A stretch of 64,000 nt of DNA, from contig NC_022663.1 of the NCBI RefSeq assembly GCF_000157895.3, positions 1,302,001 to 1,366,000 on the forward strand, written 5' to 3'. Source of the DNA: Mycobacterium kansasii ATCC 12478 (GTDB lineage: Bacteria > Actinomycetota > Actinomycetes > Mycobacteriales > Mycobacteriaceae). Shown one piece after another: positions 33,932 through 41,959 of the stretch (the stretch's first letter is position 1; each line of letters starts with the position of its first letter). The notes beneath the pieces were generated by a model. The model did no database searches and was not told the DNA's origin. It worked only from the letters and a program-made list of their open reading frames with translations. Both the position numbers and the translations under genes were made by a program.

Positions 33932-34933
33932 GTGGCCGAAGTAACGCGCGCCGATCGCTTCATCAAGACGGCGGTCGAAATTCTGGGCGAGACCGGGCGT
34001 ACCGACTTCACCGTGCAGGAAGTCGTCGCGCGCTCCAAGACCTCGTTGCGGGCGTTTTACCAGCATTTCGGCAGCAAGGACGAACTACTGCTGGCCCTGT
34101 TCGACAGGACCATGGCGCAGACGGCACAGCTGTGGCGCACCGAAACCGCCGGGCTCGACAGCACCGCGGCCCTGAAGCTGGTCATCGACCGCATCAGCGC
34201 GCGACCGGAGTCCACTACCCAGGACAGCCTCAACCGGGCGCTGAGCCTCTACAACCAGTACCTGGCCGAGAACCGGCCCCGTGAATACGCGCGGGTGCTA
34301 TCGCCCCTGCATCGACTGCTGCGCGATATCGTCGGGCAAGGCATCACCGAAGGAGTGTTCAACCCCGGACTCGACGTCGGGGCCGCGGCTGCCATCATCA
34401 TGCAGACGGTGCTGGGTGCGCTCCGATTGCATTGGCTGGGAACAGAATTGAACGGAACGCCCATCGACGCCGGCCAACTGTACGAGTTCTGCAGCCGCGC
34501 CCTGGGCATTCGGGATGTCGACGATCAGCCGGTGTCCTCACTGGCCGAACTGTTCGCCCAGATCGGGATGCGCCCAGCCACCGCCCACGACGACGCCTTC
34601 GCGATGACGATGCCGGTCAGTCCGCAGGTGGTCAACACCTCGGGAGCGCTGCAGGGTGGCTTGATCGCCACGCTCGCCGACGTGGCCGGAGGACAGCTGG
34701 GCTTGGAGTACCTGCAGCCGGGCACCGCTATGACGACAGCCGACCTCTTCATCCGCTACCTGCGCCCCATCAGGCAGGGCTCCGCGCTCGCGGTGCCGCG
34801 GGTGCTGCGGGCCGGCCGGCGATCCCTGGTCATGCAGGTCGATATTTTCGGGGACAGCGATAGCGAACTCGCGGCAACGGCAACGGTGAATTTCGCCGTC
34901 ATCGACCGCAAAGACACCCCCGACAGCGGTTAG
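33932..34933 (+). CDS. TetR regulator fused to a hot-dog (4HBT/PaaI-like) thioesterase domain
   Basis: The protein has 333 residues from the GTG at 33932, preceded by GAGGAG. The N-terminal TetR HTH (FIKTAVEILGETGRTDFTVQ, then TSLRAFYQHFGSKDELLLAL) and ligand domain cover about residues 1-200. Residues 215-333 form a hot-dog domain: VVNTSGALQGGLIATLADVA, MTTADLFIRYLRPI and SLVMQVDIFGDSDSELAATA. GALQGG matches the HGG-type motif of acyl-CoA thioesterases, but the His is replaced by Leu. The fusion suggests that the regulator senses, or hydrolyses, an acyl-CoA. An amidohydrolase follows after 71 bp. Confidence 0.85.
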   Translation: MAEVTRADRFIKTAVEILGETGRTDFTVQEVVARSKTSLRAFYQHFGSKDELLLALFDRTMAQTAQLWRTETAGLDSTAALKLVIDRISARPESTTQDSLNRALSLYNQYLAENRPREYARVLSPLHRLLRDIVGQGITEGVFNPGLDVGAAAAIIMQTVLGALRLHWLGTELNGTPIDAGQLYEFCSRALGIRDVDDQPVSSLAELFAQIGMRPATAHDDAFAMTMPVSPQVVNTSGALQGGLIATLADVAGGQLGLEYLQPGTAMTTADLFIRYLRPIRQGSALAVPRVLRAGRRSLVMQVDIFGDSDSELAATATVNFAVIDRKDTPDSG

Positions 34934-34951
34934 CGGAACCCTTGCGCGAGG

Positions 34952-34968
34952 TGGTAACGTCATTACCA
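34952..34968. promoter_or_regulatory. Palindromic TGGTAA-N5-TTACCA operator before the amidohydrolase
   Basis: Perfect 6-bp arms TGGTAA (34952-34957) and TTACCA (34963-34968) lie 36 bp before the ATG at 35005. They share GGTAAC-TCATT with the element in front of the upstream TetR fusion gene, so the same regulator probably binds both. Confidence 0.6.
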
Positions 34969-35004
34969 GATGCTGAGAATCGAGACTTCTACAAGGAGAT
35001 CGCC

Positions 35005-36210
35005 ATGCCGTCTCGCGAGCTTCCCTTTCCGGTGTTCGACGCCGACAACCACATGTACGAGCCGCAGGAGGCGTTGACCAAGTTCCTGCCCGACAAGCGC
35101 AAGCACGTGATCGACTACGTGCAGATCCGCGGGCGCACCAAGATCGTGGTACGCGGCCATATCAGCGAATACATCCCCAACCCGACGTTCGAAGTGGTGG
35201 CCCGCCCGGGCGCCCAGGAGGAGTACTTCCGGCACGGCAGCGGAGGCAAGAGCTACCGCGAGGTGCTGGGTGAGCCGATGAAGGCGATCCCGGCCTTCCG
35301 GGAACCGGGCCCCCGGCTGGAAGTCATGGACGAGCTGGGTATCGACTACGCGCTGATGTTTCCCACCCTGGCCAGCCTGGTCGAGGAGCGAATGAAGGAC
35401 GACCCGGAGATGACCCACGACGTCATCCACGCACTCAACCAGTGGATGTACGAGACCTGGTCGTTCAACTACCGGGACCGCATCTTCGCCACCCCGGTGA
35501 TCACCCTGCCCATCGTGGATCGGGCGCTCGAAGAGCTCGAGTGGTGCCTGGAGCGTGGCGCTCGCACGGTGCTGGTCCGCCCGGCCCCGGTACCCGGCTA
35601 CCGCGGCAGCCGCTCGTTCGGTTTCGAGGAGTTCGACCCCTTCTGGCAAGCCTGCATCCGCGCCGGGATCCCGGTTTCGATGCACGCATCGGACAGCGGC
35701 TATTCGGAATTCATGAACGTGTGGGAACCCGGCGACGAGTTCCTGCCGTTCAAGCCGACCGCCTTCCGGAGCCTGGCGATGGGACATCGTCCGATCGAGG
35801 ATGCCATGGGTGCGCTGGTCTGCCATGGCGCGCTGTCGCGCAATCCGGAGCTGCGCATCCTGTCCATCGAGAACGGCGCGGACTGGGTGCCGCACCTGTT
35901 CAAAGGACTCAAGGGCGTCTACAAGAAGATGCCGAACGCATTCGGCGAAGACCCGATCGAGGCGTTCAAGCGGTGCATCTACGTCAGCCCGTTCTGGGAG
36001 GACCGGTTCTCCGAAATCGTGAAGATGGTGGGCACCGACCGGGTGGTCTTCGGTTCCGACTGGCCGCACCCCGAAGGCCTGAAGGACCCGATTTCGTTCG
36101 TCGACGAACTTGCCGGTTTCGACCAGGAAGATGTCGCAAAGATCATGGGCGGCAACATGATGGAAGTGATGAAGGTCGAAGCACCGGCAACCAAACCGGT
36201 CAGCGCGTAA
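35005..36210 (+). CDS. Amidohydrolase_2 (metal-dependent TIM-barrel hydrolase/decarboxylase-type)
   Basis: The protein has 401 residues from the ATG at 35005, with AAGGAG upstream. The longer frame to 34942 covers the operator and is rejected. It has FDADNHMYEP (metal-binding D-x-D-x-H), IPVSMHASDSGYSEF, LVCHGALSRNPELRIL and VVFGSDWPHPEGLKDP, all typical of family PF04909, which includes decarboxylases and hydrolases of aromatic or lactone substrates. It is probably co-regulated with the TetR-thioesterase fusion. The substrate is unknown. Confidence 0.87.
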   Translation: MPSRELPFPVFDADNHMYEPQEALTKFLPDKRKHVIDYVQIRGRTKIVVRGHISEYIPNPTFEVVARPGAQEEYFRHGSGGKSYREVLGEPMKAIPAFREPGPRLEVMDELGIDYALMFPTLASLVEERMKDDPEMTHDVIHALNQWMYETWSFNYRDRIFATPVITLPIVDRALEELEWCLERGARTVLVRPAPVPGYRGSRSFGFEEFDPFWQACIRAGIPVSMHASDSGYSEFMNVWEPGDEFLPFKPTAFRSLAMGHRPIEDAMGALVCHGALSRNPELRILSIENGADWVPHLFKGLKGVYKKMPNAFGEDPIEAFKRCIYVSPFWEDRFSEIVKMVGTDRVVFGSDWPHPEGLKDPISFVDELAGFDQEDVAKIMGGNMMEVMKVEAPATKPVSA

Positions 36211-36223
36211 TCAGGACGCCGAG

Positions 36224-36784
36224 TCAGCCTTTCCCGACGATAGCGTCGCGGGCCCGGTCCAGCATTGCCGCGAACGGTCCGACCATCAGGTTGGCGATCT
36301 GGGACTCCACCCCGGCGTGGGGTCTAGTGGGTGCGGTCGCCTCGGCCAGCCTGGCGGCGCGGCCCATCCGTTCGAGCTCGTCGCTGCTCAGTTCGTCGCC
36401 CAGCTTGGCGAACTCCTCGGATTCTTCATGCTCGGCGTGGTCGACGACGGCATCGCGAAGCTTGGTGAGTTTGCTGGTGAACTCGGCGCTGTCGACGTCG
36501 AGCTTCTCCAGTTCGCTGAGCACGGTCTTGGCTTCGTGCTCTTCCGACAGTCGCTTGGTGACTACGGTCTCCCCACCGGCAATCTTGCGCTTGACCCGGG
36601 GATGAACGATTTCCTCCTCGGCGGTTTCATGCACCGCCAACAAGCGACGCAACTCTAGGAACGCCTCTTCTCGCTGTTTACCCGAGCTGGACAATGTCGT
36701 CGCGAACCGCGATTTGATCTGCTCGTGCTGGTCAACGAGAAAGTCGATCACATCGGTCGGTGATTTCAGAGGGGCCTGCGCCAT
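36224..36784 (-). CDS. Hemerythrin HHE cation-binding domain protein
   Basis: The protein has 186 residues from the ATG at 36784, with GAGGAGGA upstream. It is all-helical, with iron-ligand His/Glu positions in VDQHEQIKSRF, LAVHETAEEEIVHP, LSEEHEAKTVL and VDHAEHEESEEF. Such proteins bind di-iron and act in oxygen, peroxide or nitric-oxide handling, and actinobacterial copies are often under SigF-type stress control. The neighbouring GAF-ANTAR and Rv1364c-like genes support a stress context. It is divergent from those genes. Confidence 0.85.
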   Translation of the reverse strand: MAQAPLKSPTDVIDFLVDQHEQIKSRFATTLSSSGKQREEAFLELRRLLAVHETAEEEIVHPRVKRKIAGGETVVTKRLSEEHEAKTVLSELEKLDVDSAEFTSKLTKLRDAVVDHAEHEESEEFAKLGDELSSDELERMGRAARLAEATAPTRPHAGVESQIANLMVGPFAAMLDRARDAIVGKG

Positions 36785-36948
36785 TGATGTCCTCCTCGCT
36801 CTCAATCGCGCTCAGTGCGCGTGGGCTGTTTGGTAATCGCGCGTGGTATCGGCTACCCGATCGGCAGAACCACAAACCCACACCGCCATCACCTCGCCGA
36901 ATCACCGAATCCGGGGTTGTTAGCGGACCGTCTGGGTATCCGATAGAC

Positions 36949-37116
36949 GTGCAGACGCGACGAGGACGCGTGCTTGGCGCCAGACGTCCCCAATTGCGCG
37001 AAGCGTTGCTGATCGCCGATCTCGACCGAGACCAGCGCCGGGATTGGTTGGAGTCGTTCCGATTACCGAGCATGCGCCGAAACGAAAGCTACGGCCCGAT
37101 CGTCGAGCTTGCGTAG
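36949..37116 (+). CDS. Possible small protein upstream of the GAF-ANTAR gene
   Basis: A GTG at 36949 opens 55 codons (VQTRRGRVLGARRPQLREAL, then DRDQRRDWLESFRLPSM), ending 24 bp before the next start. The composition is plausible and the spacing suits a leading cistron. No family is recognised and no strong Shine-Dalgarno is seen, so this may be chance. The rest of the 36785-37140 gap shows nothing else. Confidence 0.25.
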   Translation: MQTRRGRVLGARRPQLREALLIADLDRDQRRDWLESFRLPSMRRNESYGPIVELA

Positions 37117-37140
37117 CGCATCACCCAACAGGAGGACGCG

Positions 37141-37881
37141 GTGAACCGGCCCGGCGAGAAGTTCGTCGCCAAGTCACCCGAGGCAGCCGATATCGACGCT
37201 GACATTGATGCCGATATCGACATCGCCGCAGCGGAATTGCTGGACGGCTACGGCAAAGAGATGACTACGACCAAACGGCTGAAGTGGATCACAGCCGCTG
37301 CGGCAGTGCATATTCCGGCCGTAAGTTATGCCGGGATCACGTTAATCACCCACCGCGGTGTCATCCGCTCGGTGGCAGCCAGCGACGCCGACTCCCTCGT
37401 CATCGACAACATCGCGCAGCGTTATCTACAGGGTCCGTGCTTCGAAGTGCCCAAGGAGCAACGAATCTGGCGGGTGGATGACGTCAACAGCGAGACCCGG
37501 TGGCCAGTTTTCACTCAAGAGGTGCTGTCACAGACCTCGGTCCGTTCGATGCTGTCAATCCAGTTGTTCGGGCACTCCGACGGCGGAGCGGTCCTGAATC
37601 TCTACGCCGAGCACCCGAATGCGTTCGACGAGCAAACCGAGGAGATTTCCTTGACGTTCGCGGCACACGCGGCCATGGCCATCGAAACCGACCGCCGTAC
37701 GCGAGCACGACGCGAACCACTGGTCGACCGCGACTTGATCGCGCAAGCGACCGGTGTGCTGATGGAACGCTTCAACATCGACGCGCCTGCGGCATTTGTG
37801 CTGCTGACCCAACTGTCCGCGAAGTATCGGCAGGTGCTGCCTGAGACCGCCGACCGGGTGCTCAACACGAATGCCACCTGA
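37141..37881 (+). CDS. GAF-ANTAR RNA-binding/antiterminator-type regulator
   Basis: The protein has 246 residues and starts with GTG behind AGGAGGA. Near the N-terminus is a short Ala-Asp-Ile-Asp repeat (ADIDADIDADIDIA) encoded by imperfect 12-nt tandem repeats. A GAF domain covers about residues 45-180 (SYAGITLITHRGVIRSVAAS). The C-terminal ANTAR domain (DRDLIAQATGVLMERFNIDA, then AAFVLLTQLSAKYRQVLPET) would bind nascent RNA stem-loops and prevent termination. The usual ANTAR aromatic residues are partly conserved. It is followed by the Rv1364c-like phosphatase after 124 bp. Confidence 0.87.
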   Translation: MNRPGEKFVAKSPEAADIDADIDADIDIAAAELLDGYGKEMTTTKRLKWITAAAAVHIPAVSYAGITLITHRGVIRSVAASDADSLVIDNIAQRYLQGPCFEVPKEQRIWRVDDVNSETRWPVFTQEVLSQTSVRSMLSIQLFGHSDGGAVLNLYAEHPNAFDEQTEEISLTFAAHAAMAIETDRRTRARREPLVDRDLIAQATGVLMERFNIDAPAAFVLLTQLSAKYRQVLPETADRVLNTNAT

Positions 37882-38005
37882 CCCCGACCGAACTTTTGGT
37901 GCCGCGACCTGGCCGTGGGCATTGCTAATCTGATTGTTGGCCGTTGGCAAGATCCGTCAACGCGCTTGCCTTGTTGCTCGATCGGTCCGTAGGAGGGACA
38001 GCCAC

Positions 38006-39967
38006 ATGGCGCCCGACATGGACTGGGACAGGAAGGTCGGCACAGCAGAGGACGTTCGCCGGATCTTCGAGAATGTGCCCGCAATGCTAGTGGGGTTGGA
38101 GGGACCCGACCACCGTTTCGTCGCAGCTAACGCCGCGTATCGCACCCTCAGCCCGACATTTGTCGGCGTGGGACAGCTGGCGCGCGAGGTCTATCCCGAA
38201 CTCGAGGGACAGCAGATTTACCACATGTTCGACCGGGTGTATCAAACCGGCGAGCCACAGTCCGGATCCGAGTGGCGGCTGCAGGCCGACTTCGACGGTT
38301 CCGGAATCGAGGAGCGATTCTTCGACTTTGTCGTCACGCCGCGACGCCGGGCCGACGGATCGATCGAGGGCGTGCAGATCCTCTTCGACGACGTCACAAG
38401 CCGGGTACGCGAACGACTGGCCGCCGAAGCGCAGGTCGAGGAACTCTCCGAGCGGTACCGCCACGTCCGTGACTCGGCCATCGTGATGCAGCAGGCGCTG
38501 CTCGCTCCGTCGGTGCCCGTCGTTTCCGGCGCCGACCTCACCGCGCAGTATCTCGTCGCCGCGCGGGACACCGCGGCCGGTGGAGACTGGTTCGACACGG
38601 TGGCCCTGGGCGATCGGCTGGTGCTGATCGTCGGAGACGTGGTGGGCCACGGTGTGGAAGCCGCGGCGGTGATGTCACAGTTGCGCACGGCGCTGCGGAT
38701 GCAGGTTTGGGCGGGACACACCATCGTCGAAGCCCTGCAGGCGGTGGAGGCATTCCACGATCAGGTGCCCGGCTCGACCTCGGCGACGATCTGTGTCGGC
38801 TCCCTCGACCTGGCCACCGGAGAATTCCAGTACTGCACCGCCGGGCACCCACCGCCGTTGCTGGTGACCGCCGATGCGAAGTCCCGCTACCTGGAGCCGT
38901 CGGGCGGGGGTCCGCTCGGCAGCGCGACCGGATTCCCGGTGCGTACCGAAATGCTCAACATCGACGATTCGATCATGCTGTACACCGACGGTCTGGTCGA
39001 ACGCCCGGGCAGGCCGCTGGGGGCCAGCACAGCAGAATTCGCCGAACTGGCGACAACCATCGCCAGCGGCGGCGGCTTCGTCATCGATGCGCAGGCCCGA
39101 CCCATCGACCGCCTGTGCTCGGAAACACTCGAATTGCTGCTGCGATCCACCGGTTACAACGACGACGTCACACTGCTTGCGGCACAACGCCGGATCCCGG
39201 CGCCGCCGCTGTGCATGACGACCGACGCGACGATCCACGCCGCGCGCCGGATCCGCGCTCGGCTCCGTGAATGGCTTGTGCAGATCGGTGCGGACTCAGC
39301 CGACATCTCCGATGTCGTGCACGCGATCTCCGAATTCGTCGAGAATGCGGTCGAACATGGTTACGGCACAGAGGTTCCCGACGGTCTCGTGATTGAGGCG
39401 ACGCTGGACGGTCACGGCAAACTGCGGGCATCGGTGATCGACCGGGGCACGTGGAAGGATCACCGCGAAGGCGAAAAGGGCCGCGGGCGTGGACTCGCGA
39501 TGGCCGCGGCCCTGGTCGGCGAATCGCATGTCAGGCACGACGCCGAGGGGACCACCGCCACCATCACCCATCGGCTGTCCCGGCCTGCGCAGTTCGTCAC
39601 CGACGCGGTGGTCAGCCGTACCGCCTTCCCGGCGGCGATCGACACGGAGTTCGTCACATTGGTCGCCGAGCCCGGTCGCATCATCGTGCGCGGCGACGTC
39701 GACGCCAACGCAGCGACCACCCTGGACAGCCAGATCGCCGTCGAAAGCCGTTCGGGGCTGGCGTCTTTGACGATCGATCTCAGTGCCGTCACACACCTCG
39801 GATCAGCTGGTGTCGCCGCCCTGGTGGCCGCCCGGGACCGGGCACGCAAACAGGGCGCTGACTGCGCGCTGATGGCGCCGCCGGGCAGCCCGGCACACCA
39901 CGTCTTGTCGCTGGTCCGGATACCGGTGGTCAGCGGCGACGCCGAGAACGTCTTCGCCGAAGATTGA
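38006..39967 (+). CDS. PAS / PP2C (SpoIIE-type) phosphatase / HATPase / STAS multidomain sigma regulator (Rv1364c-like)
   Basis: The protein has 653 residues from the ATG at 38006, with AGGAGGG upstream. Domains in order: PAS (about 20-140; RIFENVPAMLVGLEGPDHRF), PP2C/SpoIIE (about 170-400; AAGGDWFDTV, GDVVGHGVEAAAVMSQ, MLYTDGLVE, NDDVTLLA), histidine-kinase-like anti-sigma ATPase (about 410-535; ISEFVENAVEHGYG, GRGRGLAMAAAL), and a STAS anti-anti-sigma domain (about 550-653; THLGSAGVAALVAARD, whose Ser is the likely phosphosite). This order and length match M. tuberculosis Rv1364c, which regulates SigF. It may integrate a PAS-borne signal. Confidence 0.92.
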   Translation: MAPDMDWDRKVGTAEDVRRIFENVPAMLVGLEGPDHRFVAANAAYRTLSPTFVGVGQLAREVYPELEGQQIYHMFDRVYQTGEPQSGSEWRLQADFDGSGIEERFFDFVVTPRRRADGSIEGVQILFDDVTSRVRERLAAEAQVEELSERYRHVRDSAIVMQQALLAPSVPVVSGADLTAQYLVAARDTAAGGDWFDTVALGDRLVLIVGDVVGHGVEAAAVMSQLRTALRMQVWAGHTIVEALQAVEAFHDQVPGSTSATICVGSLDLATGEFQYCTAGHPPPLLVTADAKSRYLEPSGGGPLGSATGFPVRTEMLNIDDSIMLYTDGLVERPGRPLGASTAEFAELATTIASGGGFVIDAQARPIDRLCSETLELLLRSTGYNDDVTLLAAQRRIPAPPLCMTTDATIHAARRIRARLREWLVQIGADSADISDVVHAISEFVENAVEHGYGTEVPDGLVIEATLDGHGKLRASVIDRGTWKDHREGEKGRGRGLAMAAALVGESHVRHDAEGTTATITHRLSRPAQFVTDAVVSRTAFPAAIDTEFVTLVAEPGRIIVRGDVDANAATTLDSQIAVESRSGLASLTIDLSAVTHLGSAGVAALVAARDRARKQGADCALMAPPGSPAHHVLSLVRIPVVSGDAENVFAED

Positions 39968-39985
39968 CGCCGGCACTAACCTGCA

Positions 39986-40480
39986 CTACCGCAGCCGTTC
40001 TAAATCCGCGGTCACCGCGCCGAACACCTCGACGAGAACATTCGCCTGACGCGGGTTGACGTGTTTGGCGAACCAACGTTCGACGCCGCGGGCATGAAGC
40101 TGCCACGCTGATTGCAGCTCACCGAGTCCTCGCGGGGTCAGCTGGACAAGCGTGGCCCGACGATTGGCCGGATCCGGGTTACGCGCGACACGACCCGATC
40201 GTTCCAGGTTGTCAACAATCCGGGTGATTCCGCTGGCACTGTAGACCAGGGCCGTGGCCAGGTCCTTCATGTACAGGGCCTGGCCGGGCGCGCGGGACAA
40301 CTGCACCAGCGTGTCCAAGGTGAGCAGGCTCATGCCGCACTCGGCACGCAGCTCGGCATCCAGAGTGCGTTGCAACAACGCAGCCGAATGAATACACAGC
40401 TCCCAGGCTTGTTCCTGCTTGGGATCCAGCTCGCTGAGCCGGACGCCCGCTCGCGAGTCACCCTCATTGGTTCTATTCAC
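39986..40480 (-). CDS. MarR-family transcriptional regulator
   Basis: The protein has 164 residues. GTG at 40480 is preferred, because a -10-like TACTAT lies about 8 nt upstream and implies a leaderless or near-leaderless mRNA. The in-frame TTG at 40486 is the alternative. The winged HTH is MSLLTLDTLVQLSRAPGQAL, MKDLATALVYSASGITRIVD and ERSGRVARNPDPANRRATLV. It is divergent from the PE-PPE-MFS operon and probably represses it. The ligand is unknown. Confidence 0.88.
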   Translation of the reverse strand: MNRTNEGDSRAGVRLSELDPKQEQAWELCIHSAALLQRTLDAELRAECGMSLLTLDTLVQLSRAPGQALYMKDLATALVYSASGITRIVDNLERSGRVARNPDPANRRATLVQLTPRGLGELQSAWQLHARGVERWFAKHVNPRQANVLVEVFGAVTADLERLR

Positions 40481-40485
40481 ATGCA

Positions 40486-40524
40486 AATAGTAACAGGGCT
40501 CACACTTGCAATTTCAATAGTTGC
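40486..40524. promoter_or_regulatory. Candidate MarR binding region between marR and the PE gene
   Basis: The AT-rich region contains AATAGTAAC (40486-40494) and AATAGTTGC (40516-40524), spaced 30 bp apart, about three helical turns. The interrupted inverted repeat GCAA-N9-TTGC spans 40508-40524. The first element overlaps the marR promoter, which would fit autoregulation. Confidence 0.4.
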
Positions 40525-40586
40525 TATACGTACAATACCTTCATCAAATTTTGGCCGGATTGTCATCTGGCCCAGGAGAGGAAGAC

Positions 40587-40883
40587 ATGTACGTCATCAC
40601 AGAACCTGACGAGTTCGGCATAGCCGCCGCCGCCTTGGCGACTGCCAGTTCGGCCGTGGCGGCACGAAATGCGGCAGCGGCTGCCGTGACCACCGCGGTG
40701 CTCCCCGCAGCCGCCGATGCGGTATCGGCGCTGACCGCCCAGCGGTTCGGCATTCACGGTGAGCGCTACCAGCAGGTCAGTGCTCAAGCCTTGGCCACAC
40801 ACCAGGATTTCGTGGCGGCCCTGCTGGCCAGCGGCCGTTCGTATGCGGCGGCCGAGGCGGCCAACGCGACGGCAGCGCGCTGA
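40587..40883 (+). CDS. PE-family protein
   Basis: The protein has 98 residues from the ATG at 40587, with GAGAGGAAG upstream. It consists of the PE domain only: MYVITEPDEFGIAAAALATA, then TAQRFGIHGERYQQVSAQAL and the C-terminal YAAAEAANATAAR with the YxxxD/E-type export signal region (SYAAAE). It forms a helical hairpin and pairs with the PPE protein encoded 10 bp downstream. Export by an ESX (probably ESX-5) system is inferred. Confidence 0.9.
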   Translation: MYVITEPDEFGIAAAALATASSAVAARNAAAAAVTTAVLPAAADAVSALTAQRFGIHGERYQQVSAQALATHQDFVAALLASGRSYAAAEAANATAAR

Positions 40884-40893
40884 AACCCGAGTG

Positions 40894-41955
40894 ATGGCAA
40901 TGGATTTCGGATCATTGCCGCCCGAAGTGAACTCGGGGCGGATGTACTGCGGTCTGGGCGCGGGACCGATGCTGGCCGCGGCGACCGCATGGGACGAGTT
41001 GGCCGCCGAGCTGCATTCGGCGGCCGACGCGCACCGCTCGGCGATTATGGCACTGACCGCCACGTGGCAGGGTTGCGCGTCGACATCGATGGCGTCGGCG
41101 GCCGCACACCATGTGGCTTGGTTGAGCGCGACCGCTGCCCACGCCGAGCTAACGGCCACCCACGCCAGGGCTGCGGTGTCGGCGTACGAGGCGGCGTTCG
41201 CAGCCACTGTGCCGCCGCCGGTGATCGCAGCCAACCGCGCGCTGTTGGCAACGTTGGTCGCGACGAACATCTTGGGCCAAAACGGTCCGGCGATCGCCGC
41301 CACCGAAGCGCGTTACGGCCAGATGTGGGCCCAGGACGCAGCCACCATGTACGCCTATGCCGCCTCGTCGGATGCCGCGACGAGGCACACACCCTTCGCG
41401 TGGCCGCCGCGGACCACCAACACCGCCGGGCTGGCGTCCCACGCCGCTTCGGTCGGCCAGGCAGCCGGTGCGGAAACGCAGCAGATCGTGCACGCGGCCG
41501 TTGTGACCTTGCAGACGCTGAATATCAGTTCCACGGTCATCTCGGTGTTATCACTGCTGTGCTTCGTGCCCGGTGCGCTGCGCGACCTCACTATGCCCGC
41601 CGGCATGACCGTCGGGATGGTCCCCACCCAGGGAGCAGCTGACACAGTGAAAGTCGGCGGTACGGTGTCGGCCGGGCTGGGCCAGGCGACCAGGGTCGGT
41701 GGGCTATCGGTGCCACGCATGCCGGCCAGCGCGGCCGCGGCGACGATCCCCGCTCCGCAAGCACTGGCCGGCACCAGCGTCGACGCCATACCGGCTGTCA
41801 ACTCGGTTGCACAACCGTTGGGCGTGGGAAGCGGGCCGGGCAGCCTGGTCGGCGGGATTCCCGCGAGTTCGAAGTCCACGCAACAAGCCGGCAGCGCAGT
41901 TGTGCGAGACCTGTTGCGCCTCAACGTCCTTCCGCAATCACAGTACGTCGGATAG
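40894..41955 (+). CDS. PPE-family protein
   Basis: The protein has 353 residues. It opens MAMDFGSLPPEVNSGRMY, the standard PPE start with the PPE motif at residues 9-11. A W-x-G (ATWQGCAS) and the EARYGQMWAQDAATMYAYAA segment follow. The C-terminal half is Ala/Gly/Pro-rich with a hydrophobic stretch (STVISVLSLLCFVPGAL). It is the partner of the PE just upstream and is followed by the MFS gene after 4 bp, so all three are co-transcribed. Outer-membrane uptake function is inferred only. Confidence 0.9.
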   Translation: MAMDFGSLPPEVNSGRMYCGLGAGPMLAAATAWDELAAELHSAADAHRSAIMALTATWQGCASTSMASAAAHHVAWLSATAAHAELTATHARAAVSAYEAAFAATVPPPVIAANRALLATLVATNILGQNGPAIAATEARYGQMWAQDAATMYAYAASSDAATRHTPFAWPPRTTNTAGLASHAASVGQAAGAETQQIVHAAVVTLQTLNISSTVISVLSLLCFVPGALRDLTMPAGMTVGMVPTQGAADTVKVGGTVSAGLGQATRVGGLSVPRMPASAAAATIPAPQALAGTSVDAIPAVNSVAQPLGVGSGPGSLVGGIPASSKSTQQAGSAVVRDLLRLNVLPQSQYVG

Positions 41956-41959
41956 TGCC

